A DNA stretch of 64,000 nt, taken from NCBI RefSeq assembly GCF_012567545.1, contig NZ_CP046182.1, positions 250,324-314,323 of the forward strand. Direction: 5' to 3'. The stretch comes from Enterobacteriaceae endosymbiont of Donacia fulgens. Lineage in GTDB: Bacteria; Pseudomonadota; Gammaproteobacteria; Enterobacterales; Enterobacteriaceae. Below, piece after piece: positions 38,488 to 48,452 of the stretch. A program made the position numbers and the translations under genes. Below the pieces are notes generated by a model. That model was not told where the DNA came from. It did not search any database and saw nothing but the letters and a program-made list of their open reading frames with translations. Within the stretch, counting starts at the first letter, position 1. Each line of letters begins with the position of its first letter.

Positions 38488-38747
38488 ATTAGTAACTTTT
38501 AAATATTTATAATAAAATATCCACTTAAATCATATTAAGTCTTATTTTTTAAAAAACTCATATATTCCTTTTATGAGAAGTAGTTAAATATAATTTAATA
38601 CTATATATTATATATAAATTATATTTTATATATATTTATACAAAAATAACATTAAATTTTTTTTTCTGCAACTATATATCTTTATATTAATATACTATTC
38701 TAAAAATTTTAAATGTTATAGATTTTAATTAATTAAATATTTATAAT

Positions 38748-40040
38748 TTAATTATAAAAACTTATTTTTTTAAATTCTTTAAAAAAATTAGGATATGTTT
38801 TACTAGTACAATTAGGGTTAATAATACTTACCGAATTATTAGATAATGATAATAATGAAAAACACATAGCTATACGATGATCATTATATGTTTCAATAAT
38901 AACTTTATTTATATATTTAGGAGGAAAAATAATAATATAATCATTACCTGTAATGATTTTTGCACCAGTTTTTTTCAATTCATTAGACATTGCTTGTAAA
39001 CGATCAGTTTCTTTAACTCGCCAATTATATATATTTTTTATAGTAGTAATTCCTTTAGCAAATAAACTAGTAACAGCTAAAGTCATAGCTACATCTGGAA
39101 TATCATTTAAATCCATATTTATAGATTTTAGAGTATTTTTTGTACAACTAATATAATTTTTACCATAATTTATTATGGCTCCCATACTTTTTAAAATATT
39201 AATATATTTAATATCTCCTTGAATACTATTTTTATTTATATTTTCTAATCTTACAGTTCCTCCTTTAATAGCTGCAGCAGATAAAAAATAGGAAGCAGAA
39301 GAAGCATCTCCTTCTATAATATATTCTCCAGGAGAGATATAATTCTGTTGTCCATAAATTTTAAATTGTTTATAATTATTATTTTCTACATATATACCAA
39401 AAACTTTCATTAATTTGATAGTTATATCAATATATGGTTTAGATACTAAATTATTATAAATATTAATTACAGTATTACCCTTTATTAAAGGACTAATCAT
39501 TAGTAATGATGTTAAAAATTGACTAGAAATAGAACCATTTATTTTAATAAACTTATTACCCTTAAATCCACCTTTTATATGTATAGGTGGATAATTTTTT
39601 TTTTCTAAATATTCAATAACAGCTCCACCATTTTTTAAAGAATCTACAAGATGTTTTATAGGTCTTTCCTTCATTCTTGGTTCTCCAGTTAAAATAATAT
39701 CACATTTTTCATTTAATGATAATAAAGCTGTTAATGGTCTAATAACAGTTCCGGCATTTCCAAGAAATAATTTTATTTTTTTTTTAGGTTTAAAAATCCC
39801 ATCATTACCCATAATTAAACATTCTTTTTTATTATGAGATAAAACAAAATTAATACCTAATTTTTTTAATGCATTTAACATATGATTAATATCATCACTA
39901 TTAAGTAAATTTATTAATTTAGTAGAACCTTTAGCTAAAGCTGATAATAACAAAACTCTATTAGAAATACTTTTAGAACCAGGTAAAAAAATAGAACCTT
40001 GAATTTTATTAATAGGTTGGAGTGTTAAAATATTTTTCAT
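38748..40040 (-). CDS. aroA: 3-phosphoshikimate 1-carboxyvinyltransferase (EPSP synthase)
   Basis: AroA joins PEP and shikimate 3-phosphate, the sixth step to chorismate. I start it at the ATG at 40040 (430 residues; E. coli 427), because MKNILTLQPINKIQGSI aligns with MESLTLQPIARVDGTI; an in-frame ATG at 40079 would add 13 residues absent from the family. Present are LPGSKSISNRVLLLSAL, LFLGNAGTVIRPL, GEPRMKERP, the catalytic Asp in DIPDVAMTLAV and the RVKETDRLQAM loop. It follows serC, as in the enteric serC-aroA operon. Neither candidate ATG has a clear Shine-Dalgarno. Confidence 0.96.
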   Translation of the reverse strand: MKNILTLQPINKIQGSIFLPGSKSISNRVLLLSALAKGSTKLINLLNSDDINHMLNALKKLGINFVLSHNKKECLIMGNDGIFKPKKKIKLFLGNAGTVIRPLTALLSLNEKCDIILTGEPRMKERPIKHLVDSLKNGGAVIEYLEKKNYPPIHIKGGFKGNKFIKINGSISSQFLTSLLMISPLIKGNTVINIYNNLVSKPYIDITIKLMKVFGIYVENNNYKQFKIYGQQNYISPGEYIIEGDASSASYFLSAAAIKGGTVRLENINKNSIQGDIKYINILKSMGAIINYGKNYISCTKNTLKSINMDLNDIPDVAMTLAVTSLFAKGITTIKNIYNWRVKETDRLQAMSNELKKTGAKIITGNDYIIIFPPKYINKVIIETYNDHRIAMCFSLLSLSNNSVSIINPNCTSKTYPNFFKEFKKISFYN

Positions 40041-40084
40041 ATTATATATATAATTTATATTAAATTTTAAAATAATCATATCAT

Positions 40085-41179
40085 TTATATATACTTTTTT
40101 TCAAAATCATTCATAAAATTTATTAATTTTTTAATCCCTTCTATAGGCATGGCATTATATATTGAAGCTCTTATTCCTCCTATTTTTTTATGTCCTTTAA
40201 GATAATATAATCCATTTTCTTGTGATTTTTTCAAAAATAAATTTTCTTTTTCAGGATTTTTAAAATGAAACACAATATTTGTTATTGATCTATTACTATT
40301 TTTAATTTTATTTATATAAAATTTACTTTTATCTATAGTTGAATAAAGTAATTTGGCTTTTTTTTTATTTATTTTACTAATATATTTTATACCCCCCTTT
40401 TTTTTTAACCATTTTAAAACTAACCCTGATAAATATAAAGAAAATGTAGCAGGTGTATTAAACATTGAATTATGTTTAGATATAATTTCATAGTCTAAGA
40501 CTGAAGGTAATTCTTTTCTTTTTTTATTATTATTTAAAATTAAATTTTTTTTTATAATTAAAATAGTTAAACCAGCAGGACCAATATTTTTTTGTGCACT
40601 TGCATAGATCATACCATAATTTTTTATATCAATTTCTTTAGCAAGAATAACAGATGATAAATCTGCTATAATAGTTTTGTTTTTAAATTTTGGTTCTTCA
40701 TTAATTGCAATTCCTTCTATTGTTTCATTAGGACAATAATGTATATATTTTGAATTATGATTAAAATTCCAATATTTCATTTTTTCAATATAGTATAGTC
40801 CATTTTTTTTTTTTAATGGATTAATAATATGTGGATTACAATATTTTTTAGCTTCTTTTATTGCTTCATTTGACCAATGTCCAATATTTGCATAATCAGC
40901 TGTTTCAGTATAATCTAATAAATTCATTGGTATAGCTGAAAATTGTGTTCTGGCTCCTCCTTGACAAAATAATATTTCATATTGTAATGGAATATTAATT
41001 AGTTCTCTTAAATCTTTTTTTATATCCTTAATTAAATTCATAAAATGATTAGTACGATGACTAATCTCCATAACAGAAACATTTAAATTATTCCAATTTA
41101 TTAATTCATTTTGTGCTTTTTTTAAAACTTCATAAGGTAATAAAGCTGGTCCAGGACTAAAGTTAAATATTTTTTGCAT
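40085..41179 (-). CDS. serC: Phosphoserine aminotransferase
   Basis: SerC makes 3-phosphoserine and, in the vitamin B6 route, 4-phosphohydroxythreonine. The 364-residue product (E. coli 362) starts NFSPGPALLP and has the SHRTNHF segment, CQGGARTQFSAIPMNL, and the PLP lysine K197 in YASAQKNIGPAG. The C-terminus keeps GGIRASIYNAMP with substrate-binding residues. TAGGG stands eight bases before the ATG. Whether serA, serB or pdx genes are kept is not visible, so its main role (serine or B6) is open. Confidence 0.96.
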   Translation of the reverse strand: MQKIFNFSPGPALLPYEVLKKAQNELINWNNLNVSVMEISHRTNHFMNLIKDIKKDLRELINIPLQYEILFCQGGARTQFSAIPMNLLDYTETADYANIGHWSNEAIKEAKKYCNPHIINPLKKKNGLYYIEKMKYWNFNHNSKYIHYCPNETIEGIAINEEPKFKNKTIIADLSSVILAKEIDIKNYGMIYASAQKNIGPAGLTILIIKKNLILNNNKKRKELPSVLDYEIISKHNSMFNTPATFSLYLSGLVLKWLKKKGGIKYISKINKKKAKLLYSTIDKSKFYINKIKNSNRSITNIVFHFKNPEKENLFLKKSQENGLYYLKGHKKIGGIRASIYNAMPIEGIKKLINFMNDFEKKYI

Positions 41180-41235
41180 GAAAATAACCCTATTAAATAT
41201 ATTATAAATTATAAATAATATTTTTTTTAAAAATA

Positions 41236-42339
41236 CTAAATAATACTATTATGTGTATACATAGACATTATAATGCCAAAATTAGCCATAATTACAACAA
41301 GAGATGTACCCCCATAACTTATTAAAGGTAAAGGGATTCCTACAATAGGTAATAAACCACTTACCATACTTATATTAATAAATATACATAAAAAAAATAT
41401 TAGTATTATCCCACTAATTATAATTTTATTAAAAATATCACGACATTTAAATGATAAGAATAAACTTCTTACTATTAATGATAAATATAAAATAATTAAT
41501 AATAATACTCCTATAAAACCAAATTCTTCTGCAAATACAGAAAATATAAAATCAGTATGTTTTTCTGGTAAAAAATTTAATTGTGATTGTGTCCCATGAT
41601 TCCAACCTTTTCCAAATAATCCTCCAGAACTAATTGCTATTTTAGATTGAAAAATATGATATCCTTTTCCTAATAAATCACAATGTGTTTTTAATAACAT
41701 TAAAAATCTTTCTCTTTGATAATCATGTAATAAAAATACCCATGCAAAAGGAAGAAATATTATAAATAAAATAATACTATGTAAAATTCTTTTCCAAGAT
41801 AATCCAGCTAAAAATAATATAATAGCTCCAGATAAACCAATTAATATAGCAGTACCTAAATCTGGTTGTTTAGCAACTAATATGGTCGGGATTAATATTA
41901 AAATTATTATTTTAAAAAATGTTTTTTTATTAATATAATAATTATATTTATTAATAATATAAGATACAATTAAAGGAACTGATATTTTAGCTATTTCAGA
42001 TGGTTGAAATGTAATAAAATTAATATGTAACCATCTTTGTGCGCCTTTTATAGTACAACCAACAAATTTTACTGCAATTAATAAACATATAGTAAAACAA
42101 TAAAATAAAAAAGAATATTTTTTATAAATATTTGGAGGAATTTGTGCTGCTACTAACATAGTTATAAAACCTATACAAATTTGAATTATTTTATGTTTTA
42201 AAAAAATATGATTTTTAATACCTGTTGAACTCCATGTTATAAACAAACTAATTATTAAAATTATTATTATTAATAATAATAATATTATATCTATATGTAA
42301 TACAGAATGTATAAATTTACTAAAGTTTTTTTTTTTCAT
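41236..42339 (-). CDS. mrdB: Peptidoglycan glycosyltransferase RodA (MrdB)
   Basis: RodA is the SEDS glycan polymerase of the elongation machinery, working with PBP2. The 367-residue protein (E. coli 370) is a ten-helix membrane protein with the SEDS motifs GAQRWLHINFITFQPSE, KQPDLGTAIL, the loop KGYHIFQSKIAISSGG, FLPEKHTDFIFSVFAEEFGFIG and PLISYGGTSL. It begins 24 bases after mrdA; in E. coli rlpA and dacA would follow it, but serC follows here. Its presence suggests that the cell keeps a rod-type wall. Confidence 0.96.
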   Translation of the reverse strand: MKKKNFSKFIHSVLHIDIILLLLIIIILIISLFITWSSTGIKNHIFLKHKIIQICIGFITMLVAAQIPPNIYKKYSFLFYCFTICLLIAVKFVGCTIKGAQRWLHINFITFQPSEIAKISVPLIVSYIINKYNYYINKKTFFKIIILILIPTILVAKQPDLGTAILIGLSGAIILFLAGLSWKRILHSIILFIIFLPFAWVFLLHDYQRERFLMLLKTHCDLLGKGYHIFQSKIAISSGGLFGKGWNHGTQSQLNFLPEKHTDFIFSVFAEEFGFIGVLLLIILYLSLIVRSLFLSFKCRDIFNKIIISGIILIFFLCIFINISMVSGLLPIVGIPLPLISYGGTSLVVIMANFGIIMSMYTHNSII

Positions 42340-42363
42340 GATAAAATCACATAATTAAATATT

Positions 42364-44247
42364 TTATATTAAAAAGTTTTTTTTATTTTTAAAAATATAA
42401 TCTAAAATTTTTCTTGCAATATCACCAATAAATATATTTTTATTACTATTTTCTATAATAATAGTCATAGCTATTCTAGGATTTTTAAAAGGGGCAAAAG
42501 CTATTATAAGTTTATGATCTCTTAATTTTTCTTCTACTGTATTAATATTATATTTTTTTTTATTTTTTAAATTAAAAACTTGTGCAGTTCCTGTTTTTGC
42601 AGCTACACTATAATTTTTTACATTAACAAAATACTTATATAAAGTACCATTTTTTTTATTTACTACATTAAACATTCCTTTTTTTACTATATTCCAATAT
42701 TGTATAGAAAAATTTACTACTTTTTTATATTTTTTATGAATATAATAAGTAAAAATATTATTTAATTTTTCTTTTTTATAAAGATGGAGAGGTTTACTAA
42801 TACCATTATTAACTAAAATAGTTAATGCATTATGTATTTGTATAGGAGTTGCATTCCAATAACTTTGTCCTATTCCTACAGAAATAGTATCTCCAATATA
42901 CCAAGGGTTGTCTATATTTTGTAATTTCCATTGTTTTGTTGGCATATTACCTATCTGTTCATTAAAAAGATCAATATTTGTTAATTTACCATAACCAAAT
43001 TTATTCATCCATTTATAGATTTTATTAATACCTATATTATAGGCTAATCTATAAAAAAAAGAATCAGATGATTCTTGTATTGCTTTGTTAATATTTAAAT
43101 AACCATGACCATTTTTTTTCCAATCTTTATATATTTTATTCAATTTAGGAATTCTCCACCATCCTGGATCAAATAATATTGTATGTTCATTTATTAAATT
43201 TAAATTTAAAGCTAATAAAGCAATATATGGTTTTATAGTAGAAGCAGGAGGATAAATTCCTTGAATAGCGCGATTAATTAAAGGATTATTAGTAATAATA
43301 TTATTTTTAAATAAAAAATGTAAATTATTTTTTTCTCTATTATTAAGAAATAAATTAGGATCAAAACTAGGAGTAGATATCATAGCTAAAATTTCACCAT
43401 TTTTTGTATCGCTAATAATTACAGCTCCTTTTTTATCTTTCATTAATGAATAAATATATTTTTGTAAATTATAATCAATAGTTAAATAAATATCACTTCC
43501 TGTATATGCTTCTTTTTTACATATGTTATATTTATAAAATCCTTTGTTATTGATAGCAATTTTTTGATAACCATTATTTCCATAAATTTTTTTTTGATAA
43601 TATTTTTCAATACCATTTATTCCTACTGAAGAGTTATCAGTATAATTTTTTATTTTTTCTTTTTTTTTAAATATAATTTTTTTTTTATGTTTACTATAAT
43701 TTATATAACCTATTACATGTGCAAATATTTCTTTTTGAGGATAAAAACGTTTTTGATAAATTTTAAGAGACATTCTGGGAAATTGATATTTGTTTACTAA
43801 AAATTTTGATACTTGAGTATTATTTAAATTTATTTTTAGAGTTATTTCTTTTGATGGATTTTGTTTTATTTTAAATTTTATTAAATTTATAATATCAAAT
43901 TTGTTAATTTTTAATTTTAAAAATTTTTGTAAAAATATAACATTTTGTAAAAAATCATGAGTATTATCAGGTTTTATTTTTATTTGATAAAAACTTTTAT
44001 TTTTAGCTAAAACTATTCCATTTCTATCATAAATTAATCCTCTATTAGGTTTTAAAAAAAAAAAACCAACATAATTTTGTTCAGCTTGTAATTTATATTT
44101 TTTATAAGATTTTATTTGTAAATAATATAAATTATATATTAAAATACATGATAATATTAAAAATATTTTAATTAAAAATTTTGTTCTTTGTAAAAATTTT
44201 TTTGATTTTATTTTATAATTTTGTAAAAAAGTATATTTTATATACAT
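42364..44247 (-). CDS. mrdA: Penicillin-binding protein 2 (elongation transpeptidase)
   Basis: PBP2 cross-links peptidoglycan during cell elongation. The 627-residue protein (E. coli 633) has an N-terminal membrane anchor (about 24-44), a dimerisation domain with PNRGLIYDRNG, and the transpeptidase domain: S336-T-I-K339, S393-S-D and K551-T-G. The SXXK, SXN-like and KTG boxes are all intact, so it should be active. The segment between 180 and 240 is Lys/Asn-drifted. It forms an operon with mrdB, and holA lies upstream with nadD, cobC, rsfS and rlmH deleted relative to E. coli. Confidence 0.96.
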   Translation of the reverse strand: MYIKYTFLQNYKIKSKKFLQRTKFLIKIFLILSCILIYNLYYLQIKSYKKYKLQAEQNYVGFFFLKPNRGLIYDRNGIVLAKNKSFYQIKIKPDNTHDFLQNVIFLQKFLKLKINKFDIINLIKFKIKQNPSKEITLKINLNNTQVSKFLVNKYQFPRMSLKIYQKRFYPQKEIFAHVIGYINYSKHKKKIIFKKKEKIKNYTDNSSVGINGIEKYYQKKIYGNNGYQKIAINNKGFYKYNICKKEAYTGSDIYLTIDYNLQKYIYSLMKDKKGAVIISDTKNGEILAMISTPSFDPNLFLNNREKNNLHFLFKNNIITNNPLINRAIQGIYPPASTIKPYIALLALNLNLINEHTILFDPGWWRIPKLNKIYKDWKKNGHGYLNINKAIQESSDSFFYRLAYNIGINKIYKWMNKFGYGKLTNIDLFNEQIGNMPTKQWKLQNIDNPWYIGDTISVGIGQSYWNATPIQIHNALTILVNNGISKPLHLYKKEKLNNIFTYYIHKKYKKVVNFSIQYWNIVKKGMFNVVNKKNGTLYKYFVNVKNYSVAAKTGTAQVFNLKNKKKYNINTVEEKLRDHKLIIAFAPFKNPRIAMTIIIENSNKNIFIGDIARKILDYIFKNKKNFLI

Positions 44248-44280
44248 AATTATTTTTATACCTATATTATTTAATATATT

Positions 44281-45273
44281 TTATGAAATAAATAGAATTA
44301 ATCTTTCTACATCGATCCAAAAATATTTTTCTGTATAGTTATTTATTATAAAACTTTTGATATTTATTTCAATTTCTAGTAATAGTTTAATTATTAAATA
44401 TATTTTTTTATTATTAATTCTTTTTAAAATTTTTACAAAATAATTTTGTTTTTCTGGTAATATTAAAAATTTTTTAAAAATTATATTTAAAGGATATTTT
44501 TTTAAACTCCTATATAATTTTAAAATTAAAAAAATATTTTTTTGTAATTTATTAAAAATAATAAAAATATTTTGTTTGTTTTTTTTCATTTGTTTAATTA
44601 TTATTAAACTATTTTTGATATTACCTGATAAAATAGATGTAATTAAATTATTATTTTTTTTTAAAATAAAATTATTTAAATAACCATGATTTTTTTTTTG
44701 TATATAAATACTTTCTATAACTTGATTTAATAACATTAAATTTTTTGAATAAAAATTATGTAAGGAAATACAAATATTTTTATTTACAAATAAATTTAAT
44801 TGTTTAAAACGAAAATAAATCCAATTAATAATTTGTAGTTTATTTAATTTATTAAATTTATAAATTATTATATGTTGATTATTTATAATATTTTTGAAAT
44901 TTTTTTCAATATATAAATTTATATAATCATGAATTTCTAAAACTAGAATATTGCTCTTATTTATATACTTAATTAAAGTATTAATATTTTTTTTAAATTT
45001 TAAAAAAAATTTTTTATTTAAAAAAATTAAATGTATTATTTGTTTTTTACAAAAAAAATCTATAATTATAAATTTAGAAAAAATTTGATCCCAAATAGTA
45101 TTATCATCTATAATAATTATATTATTTTTAATATAATTTAATTTTAATAATTTTTTTAATAATAAAGTTATATTTTTTTTAATAAAAAATAATTCATTTC
45201 CAGTTATAATATAACAATAATATTTTTTATTATATATATCTTCATAAAAATTTTTTAAAAATATCTGATTCAT
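44281..45273 (-). CDS. holA: DNA polymerase III subunit delta (HolA), highly diverged
   Basis: Delta opens the beta clamp in the clamp loader. The 330-residue product (E. coli 343) is very Lys/Ile/Asn-rich, but several stretches align: ITGNELFFIKKNI (E. coli LLGNDPLLLQES), the WDQIFSKFIIIDFFCKKQI region that includes the clamp-contact helix, IYFRFKQLNL and NNLITSILSGN. Its place between leuS and mrdA matches E. coli (leuS-lptE-holA), with lptE missing. Drift is greater than in its neighbours, suggesting relaxed selection outside the clamp-contact and fold residues. Confidence 0.82.
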   Translation of the reverse strand: MNQIFLKNFYEDIYNKKYYCYIITGNELFFIKKNITLLLKKLLKLNYIKNNIIIIDDNTIWDQIFSKFIIIDFFCKKQIIHLIFLNKKFFLKFKKNINTLIKYINKSNILVLEIHDYINLYIEKNFKNIINNQHIIIYKFNKLNKLQIINWIYFRFKQLNLFVNKNICISLHNFYSKNLMLLNQVIESIYIQKKNHGYLNNFILKKNNNLITSILSGNIKNSLIIIKQMKKNKQNIFIIFNKLQKNIFLILKLYRSLKKYPLNIIFKKFLILPEKQNYFVKILKRINNKKIYLIIKLLLEIEINIKSFIINNYTEKYFWIDVERLILFIS

Positions 45274-45323
45274 TTTTTATTAAAATTTATATTATTAATT
45301 AGTATTTAAGTTTATTAAAACTA

Positions 45324-47882
45324 CTATTTTTTTTTTGTTACTATATTTAATATTTTTTGTGGTATATATATTATTTTTATAATTTTAATATTTATTAAAA
45401 ATTTAGATATATTATTATGTGATAATACATAATTTTTGATATCGTTTTGTTTATTTTTAAATTTTTCTGGAATAGAAAGATTATATTTTTTTTTTCCATT
45501 TATCTGAATTATAATATTAAATTTATTTTTTATTTTTTTAGTATCAATTTTTGTAATTACAGGCCATGATACATGATCAATATCATTTTTATTACCCATA
45601 TGTTTCCATAATATAAAACAAAAATGGGGAGTAAAAGGGTAAAGCATTTTTAGTATAATTAATAAACTATTAAAAATAATAATATAATCAATATTATTAT
45701 ATATTTTATATTTTTTAATTTTATTAAATAAAATCATAATTGAAGAAATTGCTGTATTAAAAGATTGATTTTTTTCAAAATTATTTGTTACCTGAATAAT
45801 AGTTTTATTTGTATCATCTTGTATTATAAGTTGTTCTTCATTATATGAATGGAATAGTTTATCTTTTTTTATTTTTTCATAAAAAAAAGATAATTTTTTA
45901 TATTCATAAATAAACTTCCATATTTTTTTTAAAAATTTATACATCCCTTTTATACCATTTTCTTGCCATTCTAAATCCATATTAGGAGGAGCGGCAAACA
46001 TAATAAAAAGACGTAAAGAATCTGCTCCATATTTTTTAATAATATTCTGAGGATCAACTCCATTATTTTTAGATTTAGACATCTTAATCATCCCATTATT
46101 AATTAATTTTCTTCCTTTATTGTCTAATAAAATATTATTTTTTTTATCAAAAAAAATATTTTTTTCTTTTATCCAATGATATTTTTTTTCTTTATCAAGA
46201 TAATAATAAGAATTTGCTAATACCATACCTTGACATAATAATTTTTTTACTGGTTCATCAGTATTTAATAAACCAATATCTCTCATTAATTTATGAAAAA
46301 AACGGAAATATATTAAATGCATTGTTGCATGTTCTATTCCCCCAATATATTGATCTACAGGTAACCAATAATTAGCATGTTTTTTATTTATCATATTATT
46401 ATTTTCATTAATAGAAGTATATCTTGCATAATACCATGAAGATTCAATAAAAGTATCAAATGTATCTGTTTCTAATTGACCTGTTATACCATTATGATTA
46501 TATTTAAACCAATCTAAATTATTTTTAATTTTTTTACTATAATTTTCTTTTATATTTTTACTAAAAATTTTTTTTGGAAAAATAAAAGGTAATTCATTTT
46601 TTTGTAATGGTATGTATTTATTATTTTTTTGTATAATAATTGGGATTGGGGTCCCCCATATTCTTTGTCTGGAAATACTCCAATCTTTTAAATGATAATA
46701 TTTTGTATAAAATGCTTTTTTTTTTAAAATTAATTTTTTAATAAGTAAACTATTATTATTTTTAATATTTTTATTTAAATTAGATATTTTATTTTGTGAT
46801 ATAAATAATTTTTTATAATTTTGTATAAAAATAAAATCTTTAGTATCACATTGTGATAGTATACCAATAGTTGCATTAATTTTATTATAATTAGATAAAT
46901 AATTTACAATTATTATTTGTATTTTTTTTTTTAAAAAAATATTATTTTGTGCAAATAACTCACTATTAATATAATCTATTTTATTAGATGAAAATTTATT
47001 TATTCCTAAAGAAGATAAAGATGAATATTTTTTAATAAAATTTTTAATTTTTTTATTTTTTATAAATTTTTTACATATTGGATGATTATATAAAATTTTA
47101 ATAAAAGTAATATTTTTAAGAATAAAAAAATATTTTTTTTCAATAAAAACATTAAATTTATAATTAGTATTATAAATTTGGAAAATAATTTCTATTCCTT
47201 CTATTTTTCCAATCCAATTTTTTTGCATATTTTTTACTTTTTGAGGCCAATTATTTAATTTTTTTAAATTATTAAGTAATTCATCAGCATAATTAGTAAT
47301 TTTTAAAAACCATTGCTTAACTAATTTTTTTTTTACAAGACTATTACATCTCCAACAACATTTATTAATAACCTGTTCATTAGCTAATATAGTTTTATCT
47401 ATAGGACACCAGTTAACTATATCTTTTTTTTTATATGCTAAACCTAAATTATATAATTTTAAAAAAAACCATTGTTCCCAACGATAATAATTAGGATCAC
47501 ATGTTGTTATCTCTCTATCCCAATCAAAACTAAATCCTAATAATTTTAATTGTTTTTTCATATATTTAATATTATTTTTAGTCCATATATTTGGAGCAAT
47601 ATTATGATTATGAGCTGCAATTTCTGCAGGTAAACCAAAAGCATCCCATCCAATTGGATGTAAAACATTTTTTCCTAACATTCGTTGATATCTTGCAATA
47701 ACATCTCCTATAGTATAGTTACGTACATGTCCCATATGTAATTTACCTGATGGATAAGGTAACATTGAAAGACAATAAAATTTTTTTTTATTATAATCTT
47801 CAGTTACTTTAAAAGTTTTTTTAAATTCCCATTCTTTTTGTACATAAAATTCTATGTCTTTAGGAGAATATTCTTTTTTCAT
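45324..47882 (-). CDS. leuS: Leucyl-tRNA synthetase with a degenerate CP1 editing domain
   Basis: LeuS charges tRNA-Leu. The 852-residue product (E. coli 860) has HMGH (49-52), the zinc-type cysteines near 175-180, WSISRQRIWG, the KMSKS signature in MIKMSKSKNNG, and the C-terminal domain. The inserted CP1 editing domain (about 225-395) has drifted heavily: the TTRPDT motif that binds the mischarged amino acid reads IEKKYF at 246-251, and the GTGAVMAVPGHD loop reads NATIGILSQCD. The aspartate of GHDQRD still aligns with a D. Synthesis looks intact, while hydrolytic proofreading looks lost. lptE is absent downstream. Confidence 0.96.
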   Translation of the reverse strand: MKKEYSPKDIEFYVQKEWEFKKTFKVTEDYNKKKFYCLSMLPYPSGKLHMGHVRNYTIGDVIARYQRMLGKNVLHPIGWDAFGLPAEIAAHNHNIAPNIWTKNNIKYMKKQLKLLGFSFDWDREITTCDPNYYRWEQWFFLKLYNLGLAYKKKDIVNWCPIDKTILANEQVINKCCWRCNSLVKKKLVKQWFLKITNYADELLNNLKKLNNWPQKVKNMQKNWIGKIEGIEIIFQIYNTNYKFNVFIEKKYFFILKNITFIKILYNHPICKKFIKNKKIKNFIKKYSSLSSLGINKFSSNKIDYINSELFAQNNIFLKKKIQIIIVNYLSNYNKINATIGILSQCDTKDFIFIQNYKKLFISQNKISNLNKNIKNNNSLLIKKLILKKKAFYTKYYHLKDWSISRQRIWGTPIPIIIQKNNKYIPLQKNELPFIFPKKIFSKNIKENYSKKIKNNLDWFKYNHNGITGQLETDTFDTFIESSWYYARYTSINENNNMINKKHANYWLPVDQYIGGIEHATMHLIYFRFFHKLMRDIGLLNTDEPVKKLLCQGMVLANSYYYLDKEKKYHWIKEKNIFFDKKNNILLDNKGRKLINNGMIKMSKSKNNGVDPQNIIKKYGADSLRLFIMFAAPPNMDLEWQENGIKGMYKFLKKIWKFIYEYKKLSFFYEKIKKDKLFHSYNEEQLIIQDDTNKTIIQVTNNFEKNQSFNTAISSIMILFNKIKKYKIYNNIDYIIIFNSLLIILKMLYPFTPHFCFILWKHMGNKNDIDHVSWPVITKIDTKKIKNKFNIIIQINGKKKYNLSIPEKFKNKQNDIKNYVLSHNNISKFLINIKIIKIIYIPQKILNIVTKKK

Positions 47883-47972
47883 ATAAAAACAATTCCTGAA
47901 TATATTATTTTTATTTATTTAATAAAATAAATTATTTTACAACAATAACTTTTTTATATACTATTAAAAATT

Positions 47973-48434
47973 TTATTTTAAATATGGATTTTTATATCCA
48001 AGTAAATTAAGTATTTTAATTTCTTTTAATTGCATTAAACATGTTTCTTTAATATTTTTATGATTATATTTTAATAAATGTAAACATGAATGTATAATAA
48101 TATGTGCCCAATGGGATTTTAAAAGTTTTTTTTGGGAAAAAGCTTCATTTTCAATAATTTCTTTACATAAAACAAGATCACCTAATAATTTTTTTTTAAA
48201 AAAATTTTTTTCTAATAAAAAAGATAGTACATTAGTTGGTTTAGAAATTTTTAAATATTTTTTATTAAGTTTTAAAATAAAATCTTTTTCTACTATAGAA
48301 ATAGTAAGCTCAATTTTTTTTATTTTTTTTTTTGAAAAAATTTTGTATAACCAATACAAAATATCGCCTTTTAAAGGAAGATTATCATTATTTTTACAAA
48401 AATTGTAATAATTTAAAATAATATCTAATTTCAT
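47973..48434 (-). CDS. ybeY: Endoribonuclease YbeY (16S rRNA maturation)
   Basis: YbeY is a metal-dependent RNase for 16S 3'-end processing and ribosome quality control. The 153-residue product (E. coli 155) keeps the metal triad H115, H119 and H125 in HSCLHLLKYNH. The usual HGxxHLxGYDH is altered at non-ligand positions. SKPTNVLSFL and LGDLVLC also match the family. It lies directly after miaB as in E. coli, with ybeZ/phoL deleted between them and ybeX and lnt absent downstream. Confidence 0.9.
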   Translation of the reverse strand: MKLDIILNYYNFCKNNDNLPLKGDILYWLYKIFSKKKIKKIELTISIVEKDFILKLNKKYLKISKPTNVLSFLLEKNFFKKKLLGDLVLCKEIIENEAFSQKKLLKSHWAHIIIHSCLHLLKYNHKNIKETCLMQLKEIKILNLLGYKNPYLK

Positions 48435-48452
48435 ATAATCCTAAAATAAAAG

